The position numbers were made by a program, and so were the translations under genes. The notes under the pieces are model-generated. The model made no database searches. It was not told where the DNA came from and saw only the letters and a program-made list of their open reading frames with translations. DNA of 64,000 nucleotides from positions 2,666,001 through 2,730,000 of the forward strand of contig JAWZSP010000007.1 in the NCBI GenBank assembly GCA_034401135.1, given 5' to 3'. The stretch comes from Volutella citrinella. Its lineage: Eukaryota > Ascomycota > Sordariomycetes > Hypocreales > Nectriaceae. Positions 46,002-57,160 of the stretch are shown here, piece after piece; positions within the stretch are counted from its first letter, which is position 1, and the number at the start of each line of letters is the position of its first letter.

Positions 46002-46904
46002 ATGGCGGGGCCAGGAAATAAGAAACGACGCATGGAGGGCCGTCTGGGACGCCCAACAAAAAAGCAGAAGCGCAGACAAAAGGAATACCACAGCGAGTCT
46101 GAAGGCGAAGACGAGCAAGACTTCCAGGCAGTTGATCTGCTCGATTCCGACGACGACATCCTCAATGCGCGCGCGGATGATGTGGGAGACTCCGATAACG
46201 AGGTATCCAGCTCAGACGAGGAACGACCGGCGCCGAAAAAGCTAGTAAAGAAGGCCAAGGCCCAGTCAAAGAAGCAAGCTCCGGAATCCGATGAGGAACA
46301 GGACGACCAAGATGATAATGAGGAGGAGGACGACAACGACGACGACGATGAGGAAAGCGACGCATCTGAAGCAGTTCAAGGGAAGAAGAAGTCCAAGAGG
46401 AACGATCCCAGCGCATTTGCGACATCGCTATCCAAGATTCTATCGACAAAACTATCCACATCAAAGCGGTCGGATCCCGTTCTGGCCAGGAGTGCGGCCG
46501 CCCACGAAGCCTCCAAAGCGGCTGTTGACACCGCCCTCGAGTCCAAAGCACGCAAGCAGATGCGGGATCAGAAGAGGAGGGCGCTGGAGAAGGGACGAGT
46601 CAAGGATGTGCTGATTGCAACCACCAACGACGTCACAGGGGAGATGGAGGTGTCCACATCAGAGATCATGGAGACGGAGCGGAGGCTGCGCAAGGTAGCC
46701 CAGCGTGGTGTCGTAAAGCTGTTCAACGCCGTGCGGGCAGCCCAGGTCAAGGCCGTGGAGACGGACCGGAATACGAAGAAGGAGGGCATGATTGGCATGG
46801 GCCGACGCGAAGAAAAGGTCAACGAGATGACGAAGAAGGGATTCCTAGAGCTCATCGCCTCGGGCGGCGGCGGGCTGAAAAAGGGTGCGCTCGAAGAGGC
46901 GTAG
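46002..46904 (+). CDS. RRP15: Ribosomal RNA-processing protein RRP15
   Basis: Intronless, 300 aa. Rrp15 is a nucleolar factor of pre-60S particles needed for 27S pre-rRNA processing. The family domain is in the C-terminal half (about residues 140-290): FATSLSKILSTKL, then RKQMRDQKRRALEKGRVKDV and ERRLRKVAQRGVVKLFNAVRAAQ. The first 130 residues hold two basic nuclear-signal-like clusters and long Asp/Glu/Ser tracts that suit a nucleolar assembly factor. The ATG at 46002 is the first in the frame. Confidence 0.9.
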   Translation: MAGPGNKKRRMEGRLGRPTKKQKRRQKEYHSESEGEDEQDFQAVDLLDSDDDILNARADDVGDSDNEVSSSDEERPAPKKLVKKAKAQSKKQAPESDEEQDDQDDNEEEDDNDDDDEESDASEAVQGKKKSKRNDPSAFATSLSKILSTKLSTSKRSDPVLARSAAAHEASKAAVDTALESKARKQMRDQKRRALEKGRVKDVLIATTNDVTGEMEVSTSEIMETERRLRKVAQRGVVKLFNAVRAAQVKAVETDRNTKKEGMIGMGRREEKVNEMTKKGFLELIASGGGGLKKGALEEA

Positions 46905-47127
46905 AAAGTTTTTGTGTATTTGAGGAGTAGTGGAATCATGAGGCCCGCCACTCGTGGCCTGGCACCGAAGTCGCAACAAAAGATACCCCCCCTAATGATG
47001 CCATCCCATCCAAACCCGTCGTCCCTGTCACCAGTCATTCCAAGTAGTTTACAAGTACACGTCTCACATATCAAGACAGCTTCCCCGTTTATATCCCGTT
47101 TCCCCCGGGTCTCTATACGTTTTAGGT

Positions 47128-47761
47128 TCATTGGAAATCGCTCGCCTGCAGGTTTCTCGTCATGGAGGGTAGCTTGACCCGTAGGCCATCCAGCTCCTTG
47201 GTCATCTTGACCTGGCAGCCCAGCCGGCTCGTCTCAGTAAGGCCGAAAGCCAGGTCAAGCATGTCGTTCTCGTCATCCTCGGGCTCGGGCATTTTATCGT
47301 AGAACTCGTCTTCGGTCACGATAACGTGGCACGTCGAGCAGGCGCAGGATCCGCCGCATGCTCCCTCCATCTCCAGGTCGTTGGCCTGGGCGATGTCGAG
47401 GAGGTTGTCGCCCTCGGACACGGCGAACTTGTGCTCCTGCCCGTCCTTTTCGATAAATGTAATGTACAGCCTATTGCGGTGTCAATCAATGTGGTCGGCC
47501 ATCTCGGTCTTTTCCAACATACTCCTCGCCCGGCTTCGGAGGTTCAATATGTCCGTGCCGCCTTTGCGCCGACGTGGTGAATGTTCGCACGGCTGGTCGC
47601 AGCAAAATTCGCGGCCGCGACGCTGCTGGATTTAGGAGTTGTGCTGATGGCTGGGATGACAGCAAGCTGGCTCGGCTCTGGGTCCGAACGGGTTGCAGGC
47701 GTTGGCAAGCTACGGACGGCAGCCGCACAAGGCGGGTCGCAAAGGATCGTGACGCAGACAT
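47128..47761 (-). CDS. YAH1: Mitochondrial [2Fe-2S] ferredoxin (adrenodoxin type)
   Basis: Exons 47761..47523 and 47470..47128 (52-nt intron) give 193 aa. Yah1-type ferredoxin carries electrons from ferredoxin reductase for iron-sulfur cluster assembly and heme A/ubiquinone synthesis in the matrix. The N-terminal 65 residues are Arg/Ser-rich and lack acidic residues, a matrix presequence. Cluster ligands follow the C-x5-C-x2-C...C pattern: Cys118, Cys124, Cys127 and Cys165. The acidic stretch MPEPEDDENDMLDLA forms the partner-binding helix of this family. Convergent with RRP15 (223 bp) and divergent from UGO1. Confidence 0.95.
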
Positions 47762-48164
47762 GGATGCCGACGGGATGCTCGGGGCGTCCTCGTAAACTGA
47801 TCAAGAAAACCCTCGCCGTGGATCGCAGAGCGCTGCAAGGGGTCGGTTCAGGTCGGGAGAACAATTGTTGACCGGGGAGCTAGAATTCCAAGTTCTGTGC
47901 CGCGCCAATTCGCTCTAGGACGCTGGGTCCTTCACCAACTGGAGTCGTCCTCTCACGTCCGAGGTGATATTAAGCAGGCCGAAAAAAAGTCAGTGGCTCC
48001 AGCCGATAAGAGCCGCCTTATCGTCGGCAAATTCGTTCCGCCGGTTCCGCATTATCTCCGGAAGGTCCTTGCCATGGCATGCATGATTTCATTTTCGATG
48101 GCTTGGAGCTCCGGCGTCACATCCCCCCATTTTCCTCAATGCTGTCGCATGCCCCGACGTCACC
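47762..48164. promoter_or_regulatory. Divergent promoter of YAH1 and UGO1
   Basis: A 403-bp gap between two genes for mitochondrial proteins read in opposite directions, so they may share control elements. None was identified. Confidence 0.45.
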
Positions 48165-49748
48165 ATGTCGTCTCATCGAGAAGGTTACAATCCTTTGAGG
48201 CCCTACTATATTCCCCCAACCATCGGCGATCCGTCTGAAGGCTTGTCGCGCCCGACCCCGAGCCCGAAGCCCTTCGCTGATGCCCATCATGCGACATCGA
48301 CAGGACGGTATGCGTCCAAAGCGCGTGATTTGTTCTCCGACATAGAATACAAAGATTATCTGGGCGATTCGTCGCCTTCGGCCTTCCAGAATGTCAAGGA
48401 CCTGCTGGATGAGCTGGTGTGGAAATACACCTCGGTCCTCATGGCTCAGCCGTTCGAGGTGGCCAAGACGATCCTACAAGTCCGCAGCCAGGACGAGAAC
48501 GCCGTACTTGCGTCTCCCACGGACTCCGACACCCCTAGGAAGCGTACTTCGACACATGGAAGCTCGATTTACGAAGTAATTCCCCGCTAGAATTCTGCCA
48601 TGGGGGGCGCCTGCTGACCGCCACACCAGTTCCAAGACTCAGACTCGGAGGGCGACGAACCCGCCTACTTCACTTCGAACGTCCCCTCCACCCCCACGCC
48701 TCTGCATCCTAGACGACAGAACGGCCGTCGAACCCCATCCCCAGTGAAGAAACCGACGATCCCGGAGCACTACCTGACTCTGCGTCGCCCCGATTCGATC
48801 CTCGAGGTCATCGGCCAACTTTGGGGCAAGGAGGGTGCCTGGGGTGTGTGGAAGGGCTCGAATGTGTCGTTCTTGTACACAGTCCTCCAGTCTCTGCTGG
48901 AGAATTGGTCGCGAAGCTTTCTCAGCGCCATCTTCAACGTTCCTGACATTGGTGTCAAGGACGATATTGATCGTCTGATTGACATTGCTTCTCCATACCC
49001 TTGGGCGTCGCTCTTTGTGGCCGCAGCAGCAGCTGTTACGACTGGCCTCGTTCTCTCGCCACTGGATCTAGTCCGCACTAGGTTTGTCTTCCTCCTGCTG
49101 GTCTTTGGTACATGATTTACTAATGCGGAATGCAGACTGATCGTCACACCGAGTTCCAAGTCGACCCAGCGCAGGACGCTAGCAACTCTTCGCGCTCTCC
49201 CGACCTATTTCTGCTCCTCAGTCCTTCTCGTTCCTACGGTCCTCAACTCCCTAGTCCATCCGTTAATCACACTCTCGACTCCGCTAGTCCTCCGAACTCG
49301 GTTCATGATCGACAGCCAGGTCTCGCCCGTGACTTTCTCCGTGGCCAAGTTTTTTGCCTCGTCTTCCGCCATCATGCTCAAGCTACCAATTGAGACCGTC
49401 CTCCGCCGTGGCCAGGTCGCACTGCTGTCAAGCAAGGATTACGTCCGAGCCCTCAGCGGCCCGGACCAGCAGTTTCATACTATTGTACCTCCAGGCCGTT
49501 ATGACGGCGCCTTTGGTACCATGTACCACATTGTGACAGAAGAGGGCACGCGGGAGGTTCCCGCCAAGTCGGTTGCTGCCCGCCCTAGGAAGGGCAGGGC
49601 GGCGACTCGGGCAGCCGTGGCACCAACCACTACTCAGAAGGGCCAGGGCCTTGACGGCCTCTGGAGAGGGTGGAAGGTCAACTGGTGGGGTCTTGTTGGT
49701 CTCTGGACCGCGAGCGTTGTGGGACACGGGGGCGAGGGCGAGTTTTGA
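48165..49748 (+). CDS. UGO1: Mitochondrial fusion and transport protein UGO1-like
   Basis: Exons 48165..48575, 48630..49081 and 49136..49748 give 491 aa. Ugo1 is a modified carrier-family protein of the mitochondrial outer membrane that joins Fzo1 and Mgm1 in membrane fusion. Degenerate carrier repeats are seen: LMAQPFEVAKTILQVR (about 92-107), GVWKGSNVSFLYTVLQ, and LSPLDLVRTRLIV, followed by a third unit around KLPIETVLRRGQV. The PxE/D-x-x-(R/K) carrier motifs are kept in degraded form, as in Ugo1. A disordered insert (about 115-185) separates the first repeat halves. The C-terminus ends GLDGLWRGWKVNWWGLVGLW, matching carrier repeat ends. Confidence 0.78.
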
Positions 49749-51752
49749 GCTGGCCCAGACCGGGGGAGTGGGCGAAGGAGTGCATTTGTTGGCATGGCGT
49801 TACGGGTTTCGGAACTCTCCTCTACGAGCTTGATGATGGGACGCCATGATATCCACCTCCATTTCTGGGCACCATTGTAAAAAATGTGCACACGTAATGT
49901 ATATTTCTCTCTCGACGCTTTATGGAAGACATTTTATCATACTGGGTATCATCAGAGACCTCGCTAAATCTTACTCGTACTTGTTCTCGCCCTCTGAGGT
50001 CAGGGGATCGTCAGTCGATACCTCTGCGCCGTGCCACCCCAGGTCGTCAAGACTCGTTTCATGCATGCAAGCCCCATGTAGGACAGGTTTGCAGACACTG
50101 ACGTGCAGATGCCTAGCTGCTGCAGTACTCCACCACCAGTGATTGGCCCACGGCGCTGACATCCATCCGCCCAAGTCCGAGGGCGTCACCGGCATAGCGA
50201 CTCAGCATTATGCATGCTCAAGGGGCAAGCTCCATTGGTTCGGGTAAGGATCTTTGGACGTTCCAGCGGTTGCCTACATGGCACTTACGACACAAACTCC
50301 GGGATCTGCTCTTGGGATGGAGTCATCGGGAGTTTCCAGCTCGTTAGCAGGGTCGGCAATGCTAAGAACTGCCGCGATCCCGAGACCTCGTAGTGTTTAT
50401 GGCGATCAAGAGTTGCAGGGAACGAGAGACGCTGCTTCCACTCTTGGTGCTTGATGTAAGTGAAACAGGGCTAGGCTAGTATTCATTCAATTGGCCATAA
50501 GCACCGGTGACAACATTTGCTACTGTGACCAAGCCACTCGACTCGCATTCCGCGGGTTGTTCATCTCTTGCCTCTCCACAAACATGGGGCTCGGCTGTCA
50601 GACTCGACAGCTTCCGGTTGCCCCTGCCCCAGCTTCAGCGTGTGTCAAACCGTGCCGCTTCGGGGCTGAGTTGTCGACTGGAGGACTCCCACTCCATCGC
50701 TGAGCTTGCCTGAAAGCCTGTTGTGCGACGCAAAGCTGTGGGGTGTTCCGAGTCCTTGACACGTCCGCCCCGAGGTCGAGTCAGCTACTCGAATAACATG
50801 GCTGGACTCGGAGCATTGGAACGAGTATTTGGGTTGTCGTGGCTCCTGTGTAATATATTCGTTTGCAGCTTCAACATAGCTTCACCATGGCATTTCGTCT
50901 AGTTATGGCCATTGATGACAACACTGTCAGTTGGCCGTCGGCAACCCGGCAAAAAATTCAGAGTCATCCATGCAATCGGTCCTATAGTTGTCAATCTCTA
51001 ACCTGTATTTCGCCAAGGCCCCTGCTTCGGCTGCAGGTTGTCATCAGCCCGTTCGACGCTGGGTTCAAGTTGAGGTTCCGCTGCGATGCTAGGGTGGCGT
51101 TCAGCCCAGGTGCCTCCGGGTTCGAATTCGTCCTCCAATTTGGCAGATTCCTGTTGACGGGCTCTTTGAAACGTGGCTGCATGATATGCACTCGTCGGTT
51201 GGCTCAGGAGGCGGCTACTGGCATGACTTCGTCGGAGCGTGTACAACCCCCTATAATCTAGTCCCAGTCTCCCGAGGGTCTAGAGCATATTCAAGCGGCT
51301 CATGGCATAATAGATTGCTTTACTCTGTAAGCCATCTTCACGCATTCGCTACCCTGACAGCCCCTTGGCTGGCCAGAGAGAGCCATAGCCATCGGCTCGC
51401 CACCACCATGGACCAGGTGTTCGACCATCACATGACCAATCGCTATTGTGCCCGACCCCCCTTGTAACTACAATGGCAACAGTCTTCCCGGATATACACG
51501 TGCGTTCCCGTTAGATCCAGCTCGGGTTGTCGAATAGGGAGGCTAAGAAGGGTTCAACACTGCCGGTGGAGAGCTCCTCAATGTATTATCCACGAGGGAG
51601 CATTGGGCCTGGGGTATAAAGGTGATGGGTTCCCCTCTCATGCTGGCCATCACCAGCCTCCCAAAAACAGTCATTTCCGCTCTCAGGAACATACCAACCC
51701 TCCTTTCTTTCCCTGCACTCTCTTGATCTCTGTCCATCCCTCCTTGCATACA
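49749..51752. other. 2-kb intergenic region
   Basis: Between the tandem UGO1 and AA9 genes. No gene, tRNA or repeat recognised; open frames at 50863-51261 and elsewhere look random. The AA9 promoter occupies the right end. Confidence 0.5.
51609..51752 (+). promoter_or_regulatory. AA9 gene core promoter
   Basis: A clean TATA box (tataaa, 51615-51620) sits 133 bases before the ATG. It is directly preceded by ctgggg (51609-51614), which fits the SYGGRG site of the carbon-catabolite repressor CreA/Cre1; a single site is weak evidence. Confidence 0.5.
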
Positions 51753-52571
51753 ATGGGCAAAGCAACTGTCATTACCTTGAGTGCGATCATCGCTTTTGCA
51801 TCAAGCGTTACCGCACACGGCCATGTGGAAGGCCTAATCATCAATGGTGTTTACTACTCGGGTTATCGAAGCACCGATTTCCCCTACCAAGAGAATCCCC
51901 CAGTTGTGGCCGGGTGGACGATTGACCAGAAAGACAATGGCTTTGTGTCCCCAGACTCGTATTATGAGCCCGCCATCATCTGCCACAGAAATGCCAGGCC
52001 TGGGCAAGGCCACATTGAGATCGCAGCCGGCGATACCATCACTTTGAAGTGGTCGGGCTGGCCTCAGGACCATCGCGGCCCCATCCTGGACTACCTTGCC
52101 AACTGCCATGGGCCCTGTGAAGAAGTTGACAAGACTTCTCTCGAGTTCTTCAAGATTGACGGCCTCGGGGTCGTCGAGAAAGGGTCTCCTGCCCGATACG
52201 CCGACAATGTCATGAAGGAAAATGGCTACTCTTGGAACGTCAGGATTCCGGACAACATCGCTGCCGGAAACTATGTGCTTCGTCATGAGATCATCGCATT
52301 GCACAGCGCCCTTGAGCGGAACGGCGCTCAAAACTATCCGCAGTGTTTCAATCTGAAAATCACTGGTGGCGGATCTGATGAGCCATCGGGATACCTAGGC
52401 ACCGAGCTGTATGATCCAGAGGACCCCGGTATCCTCATCAACGTGTACGGTCACGATGGCGATGGCAACTATCAAGTGCCTGGGCCAACCATTGTTAAAG
52501 GAGGTGTCACATCGGTGAAGCAGAATCCTTCTTCTGCTGAGACCACTGCATCCTGCTCGACGAAGTATTAG
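51753..52571 (+). CDS. AA9 lytic polysaccharide monooxygenase
   Basis: Intronless, 272 aa; ATG at 51753. AA9 enzymes are secreted copper monooxygenases that cut cellulose (some xyloglucan) oxidatively. The signal peptide (1-21, ending VTA) leaves His22 as the new N-terminus, the first ligand of the copper histidine brace. The second His is His107 in WPQDHRGPILDY, and the axial Tyr is Tyr195 in GAQNYPQC with Gln193 beside it, so the active site is complete. Disulfide-type Cys are at about 77, 118, 122 and 198. No carbohydrate-binding module is attached; a short Ser/Thr-rich end (about 245-272) follows. Confidence 0.94.
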   Translation: MGKATVITLSAIIAFASSVTAHGHVEGLIINGVYYSGYRSTDFPYQENPPVVAGWTIDQKDNGFVSPDSYYEPAIICHRNARPGQGHIEIAAGDTITLKWSGWPQDHRGPILDYLANCHGPCEEVDKTSLEFFKIDGLGVVEKGSPARYADNVMKENGYSWNVRIPDNIAAGNYVLRHEIIALHSALERNGAQNYPQCFNLKITGGGSDEPSGYLGTELYDPEDPGILINVYGHDGDGNYQVPGPTIVKGGVTSVKQNPSSAETTASCSTKY

Positions 52572-53323
52572 TTAGGCTTGGGCTTCAGCATCATGGCTTC
52601 CGAGTCACTGAATTGTGAGGATGATATCTCGGCTCGGTTAGTTGGTAGTGATGGCTGCGCTGGGGGGGGGGTTGAAGGGGTGTTTATACGGAAGTATACG
52701 ACGTGGTGATTATATCTGGGTTTATGAAGTCCGTCTTTCAGCTTTTTACCAAAATCTGTTGCGCGCCATGACTTTCGGAGTAGGGTTCGCGATATTGTGT
52801 TGAGATCTTTGTCGGTCTCTCTCCAGTGGGAGTACTGGCCATCGACAGACCATTTCAGGCAAACAGTCAGTCAGGTAAAACGTGGGAGAAATTCGGCTAT
52901 TTGAGAGCTAAATAAACAAAAGATGATTCACTGTCACAAGAATATACTCGGCCGACGAAAGTGAAAGTCTAGGGTAACGTTTCGCACTCCTTAGCAAGCA
53001 CGGAACCCATGGTTACACAAACCACTGACCTCACGGTGGAGGCGCACACGTGACCTGGCGTTTTCGTGGTATGGCGCAACGACCATCTGGTGCCTCCCTC
53101 CCCCGGCATCAATTGAAGTGCGCCTCTGGTACTCTTCGTATTGACGAGGAGTTGCGTATTCGAAGGAGTTTCAATTTTAACTCTGCAGCAGCAGGCCAGA
53201 AGATTTGCGACATGCTGCATCTGCTCTGAAAAGCTTGCGCATTCCCAAGCGCACGCCGACGACAGGCACTCCAGTTCATTCTTTTCAACTTTTTCCTGCG
53301 ATCGATACCATCATCTACAAACC
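52572..53323. other. Intergenic with poly-G run
   Basis: 3' flank of the AA9 gene and promoter of the Shg1-domain gene. A G10 run lies at about 52661-52670. Nothing else recognised. Confidence 0.5.
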
Positions 53324-55862
53324 ATGGCGGCACCCGGCACCCAGCAGGCATCTGCGGCAAGCGAGCAGGCAGCTGCCCCGACGCGAAAGTACAAGGCGTC
53401 TGATCTGCCTCTTCCTTCTGCGACAAGAGCCGCGATCGAATCCCTCGCGCATAGCTTCAAAAAGGAAGGCGCATACGACACCATTCGAAGACAAGTGTGG
53501 GAGAAGTTTGAGGCTAGCGTGAGACACGTCGGACCCCAGCTTGTTTCTGTATTGACATCTTCATCAGGACTACGAAGCGCAGGTTACCAAGTCAATTCTC
53601 GAAGTTGCCGAACAGGAGGTTGAACGAAACCCACAACGGCTGCTCACCCTTGATCGCCGCAAGGCCGCAGCCCTCATAGACGGCGCATTGGAGCGATCTG
53701 GAGTTTACCACAAGGCAGAGGCTGTCATCGGGCAGCTGATTGACGTCAAGGCTATCGAGGAGCGCATTCGGGAAACCCGTCGGGCAGAGATCGGTGAAGA
53801 GGCTGCCGAAGTCGAGAGGGTCAACGGCTCCAAGACGGACGAAGACTATGCTGCCGATACGGCCGCTAGAGAAGCAGAGCGCCAACGAATCCGAGAAGAG
53901 CTACGCCAAAAAGAGCTCGCCATAGAGGAGGAGAAGCGACGGATTGCCCAGGAGGAGCGGAAGAAGGAGGAACGCCAACGCGAAGAGGCGGAAGAGCAAC
54001 GAAAGGCCGAGCGAGATGAACGTCGAAGAAAGCGAGAGGAGGACCAGCTAGAGCGCGAGAGGCTGCGCGACATCGAACGAGACAAGCGACACAAGGACCG
54101 TGAAAATCGGGAACGTGAACGGGACACCAGAGACACCAGAGACACCAGAGACGCCAGAGATCGCCACAGGTCGCGTGACAGATCCCGCGATAGATCGCGC
54201 AACCGGGATCGGGATCGAGACCGCGACCGTGACCGCGACCGTGATCGCGACTCTGGCCGTGACCTCGACACACGTCGCAAGGATAGGGAGGCTGTGGCCG
54301 AAAAACTCAAGGAGAAGCTCACAAAGGAGGACCACGAGAGACTGGAACAAGAAGCGCTGGCAGATCTTCTTCGAGAGAGCTCAGGGGCTGCTCAGAAACA
54401 ACCAGAGATGGAAATTGACGAGACCCTGGCGCCGCCTCCCCGAAAGTCTGGTCCTGCTTCTGCCATCAACCCGATCAAACGAGACTCTTCGAGAGCTACT
54501 GATTATCGCACACGAGGAGAAGCAAGCCTGAAGCCTAGTGATACGCGAACAGCAGCGGAAACCAAAGAGCGCGAACCGAAGGAAGAACGAAAACCTAGCC
54601 GCAGCGCCTCCCGGGCTGCTGATAGGGATCGTGACCGCGATCGCGATCGCCCGAGAGAGAGGGAAAGGCGATCTGATTCTCGCCAGCACAATGACCGGCG
54701 ATCACAATCACCACGGCGAGAGCGTAGCAGGTCTCGGGCTAGGGAGCGACGTGATCGAAGCCGGTCGCCCGTGAGACGGGACAGGACTCGCTCGCGGACG
54801 CGAAGAGACGAAAGGCCGGCTAGAAGCCGCTCGCGACCGAGATATGATCATTATGAACGAAGCAGATCCCGGAGACGAGACCGCAGCCGCTCACGCACTC
54901 GCCTGGACAGGCGGGATAGGAGCAGGTCAAGAGCACGATTTGATCGCCGAGATCGAAGCCGTGACCGCCGTGATGTCTCCCCAAGTCGCTCTGAACGACG
55001 GGATAGGACCCGCTCGCGTCAGCGTCATGACCGTAGCCGATCGAGGGAACCGCGACTGGGAGGAGATCACTACGACCCCCGGGAGCGGGATCGCGAAAGG
55101 GAGCGCAGAGATCGTTCACCTGTCCGCCGACGAAGCCGGGATCGAAGTCGCGAGCCTCGTAGAGACCGGGAACGAGACCGAAGAAGTCGCTCCAGGTCTC
55201 GGCCTGCCGGAGCCGTCAAGGGCAAGGACGAACTCGAGGAATGGAAGCTGGAGGAAGTCAGGAAGCGAGAGAAGGAGGCAAAGGCCTATCTAGCCGCCCA
55301 GAAGGATGCGCGAGATAAGGGCTTGCCCATCCCTGGACTGGACGACAAGAAGACCAGCGGCGATAGGTCTCCTGACTTGCGCCGCCGCCGCAACGTGGAG
55401 GAGATTGACAGATATACGCCCGGAGGACGCGATCGAGAAGAACGGAAGAGGAGCCGATCACGAAGCCGCAGTCGTAGTCAGAGGCGCGACCGTGACCGTG
55501 ACCAGGACCGTGATCGCGAGAGGGAACGGGACCGGGACAGAGACCGGGACAGAGACCGGGACAGGGATCGGGATAGGGACAGAGATAGAGACAGATTCCG
55601 AGATCGAGAGGGGGACAGAGACCGCGACAGAGACCGGGATCGCGACCGGAGGACCCGCGACCGGCGGGACTCGCGATCTCGGGAGAGGAATAGGGATCGC
55701 GACAGAGACCGGGATCGAGATCGAGACAGGTCGAGGGAAAGGGACCGTGACAGGGACCGTGACAGGTCGAGGGACAGGCGTGTAAGGCGAGATCGGTCGT
55801 TGTCACCACGCCGGGACAAGAGGGAGAGGTCACGCAGTCGTCGCAGAAGCAGAAGCCGATGA
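53324..55862 (+). CDS. COMPASS Shg1-domain protein with long RS/RD/RE-rich tail
   Basis: Exons 53324..53518 and 53568..55862 (49-nt intron) give 829 aa. Residues about 22-105 match the Shg1/BOD1 domain (SATRAAIESLAHSFKKEGAYD..., then LTLDRRKAAALIDGALERSG), found in the Shg1 subunit of the Set1/COMPASS histone H3-K4 methyltransferase. The next 110 residues are a Glu/Arg helix. From about 220 to the end the chain is dominated by RD, RE, RS and DR dipeptides with a few islands (LKEKLTKEDHERLEQEAL; LEEWKLEEVRKREKEAKAYLAAQKDARDKGLPIPG). Yeast Shg1 is only 142 aa, so the tail is a large addition typical of splicing or transcription condensate proteins. The gene has 6-nt tandem repeats coding RD (about 55490-55770) and a 9-nt repeat at 54121-54160. 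Confidence 0.82.
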
Positions 55863-56416
55863 GCTTGTACAACTACTAGTAGTATTATCATTGTGTAACG
55901 GGCAGCGCAGGACAAGGAGTTGATATATACCCTAGCCGTGGGAGGAAGTGGAATTCAGAGTTCTCTAGCAGCTTCTCAGTAACGACGCTTATGGTCCAAC
56001 CCCTCAAGAGCTGCCGGCGGACTGTTTCTCATAGTACGTCCTTCTGTGTAGTGGCCTGCTTTCTTCTGAAGCTGGAACAAGGGGAATGGTAGACGTGAAA
56101 CCTGTGAGTTCAAGAGACTGTTGAATATTGAGTAGAGTATTCATGTGAGACTGCTCTTCGTCGCATGCCCATTATGAATCGAAGGCAACTATTCGTGTGA
56201 CAACAAACAAATCAGCCTCCCAAGCCAGTGAAACTTTGCGGCGGAGGATCTACGTAGGCATGAATTGATTGAAAACAAAACTGGTATGCGGCCTGTCTCT
56301 CTCCGATTTGCTTGGACTTGATCAAGAACTGCGGTCCAAATGTCCAGAATCTAGGAAGTCAATCGCATCACATCTTAGTAGCCAATTAGGCGAAGCTCAC
56401 ACATCGAAAAACATCC
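55863..56416. other. Intergenic, nothing recognised
   Basis: 3' flank of the Shg1-domain gene and 5' flank of the tRNA gene, AT-richer than its neighbours. No further feature seen. Confidence 0.5.
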
Positions 56417-56487
56417 GCGTAATTGGTTTAGTGGTAAAATTAATCGTTGCCATCGATTAGCCCTGGGTTCGATTCCCAGATTACGCA
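56417..56487 (+). tRNA. tRNA-Gly (anticodon GCC)
   Basis: A full 71-nt cloverleaf without intron: acceptor stem GCGTAAT/ATTACGC with discriminator A, D stem GTTT/AAAT with loop AGTGGTA, anticodon stem AATCG/CGATT with loop TTGCCAT (GCC at 56449-56451), a 4-base variable loop and T stem CTGGG/CCCAG with loop TTCGATT. The internal A box (TGGTTTAGTGG) and B box (GGTTCGATTCC) are intact. It reads GGC and GGT glycine codons. Confidence 0.97.
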
Positions 56488-56495
56488 ACTGTTTC

Positions 56496-56500
56496 TTTTT
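56496..56500 (+). terminator. Pol III T-tract terminator of tRNA-Gly
   Basis: TTTTT starts 9 bases after the tRNA 3' end, with a second T-run at about 56508-56512 as backup. Confidence 0.8.
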
Positions 56501-57160
56501 GTTCTTCTTTTTGGTGGAGGATTTGCTCGTGGAGTGGCCTGTGCCCTGGTTGAGTCTTGGGGGCGGCCTTGATGCCATGGTCATCGGCCCTTTTTGGCTC
56601 CTTCGCGGGTGGGCTTTGTTCTCCCATGGATCACAAATTTGCGCCATGAATTTCTCCATGTCATAGCAGCTCCTGTCAACCTGTTTGCGGAGCTTTTTGG
56701 CTGAATTGATTGAGACCCGGTCAGGGGGAATCGTGCATGAGGCCTGGATGCGTCTGACATTACTAGCGCGCACGCCGGCGAGGCTCAGTTCCCAATGCCC
56801 CTTCTGGAAGCCCACTATTGTTTTTGGCGTTTGACAATAATGACCTGCACCCCTTTTCTTAGCCCGCTGCGGCGTGGGTTGGCCCATTCGCGAGAAACCC
56901 ATTGGCAGAAACCCTGCCTGCAATCCTTCGCATCAGACGGGTATGCGAGCCCTGGTACTACGGCAGACCGGCGCGTAAAGTAGAGAGGCACTAATAAAAG
57001 TTGCAAGTTCTCAGTTCCAACCCGTGCAAAGGGTCATCGCGTGGGATGGCTGTGCGTGTCAAATTGTGAATCTAGACGAGAAGCATTGGAAACAGAGGGC
57101 ATGGGCATTAAGATCATTGTATTATCGTCTTGCTAGTCTATGTTAAAACAAAGTCGTATC
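56501..57160. other. Intergenic, nothing firm
   Basis: Lies between the tRNA and the 3' end of the transporter gene. A minus-strand open frame (56375-56923) runs through it and into the tRNA, so it is not credible as a gene. Confidence 0.5.

Noticed and set aside
54844..55872. Long frames on both strands inside the RS-rich gene
   Set aside because: They are shadows of the six-base repeats; the Shg1-domain frame is the only one with a folded domain.
56375..56923. 182-codon minus frame ending in a Lys-rich protein
   Set aside because: It reads through the tRNA-Gly gene in antisense, a common false gene call.
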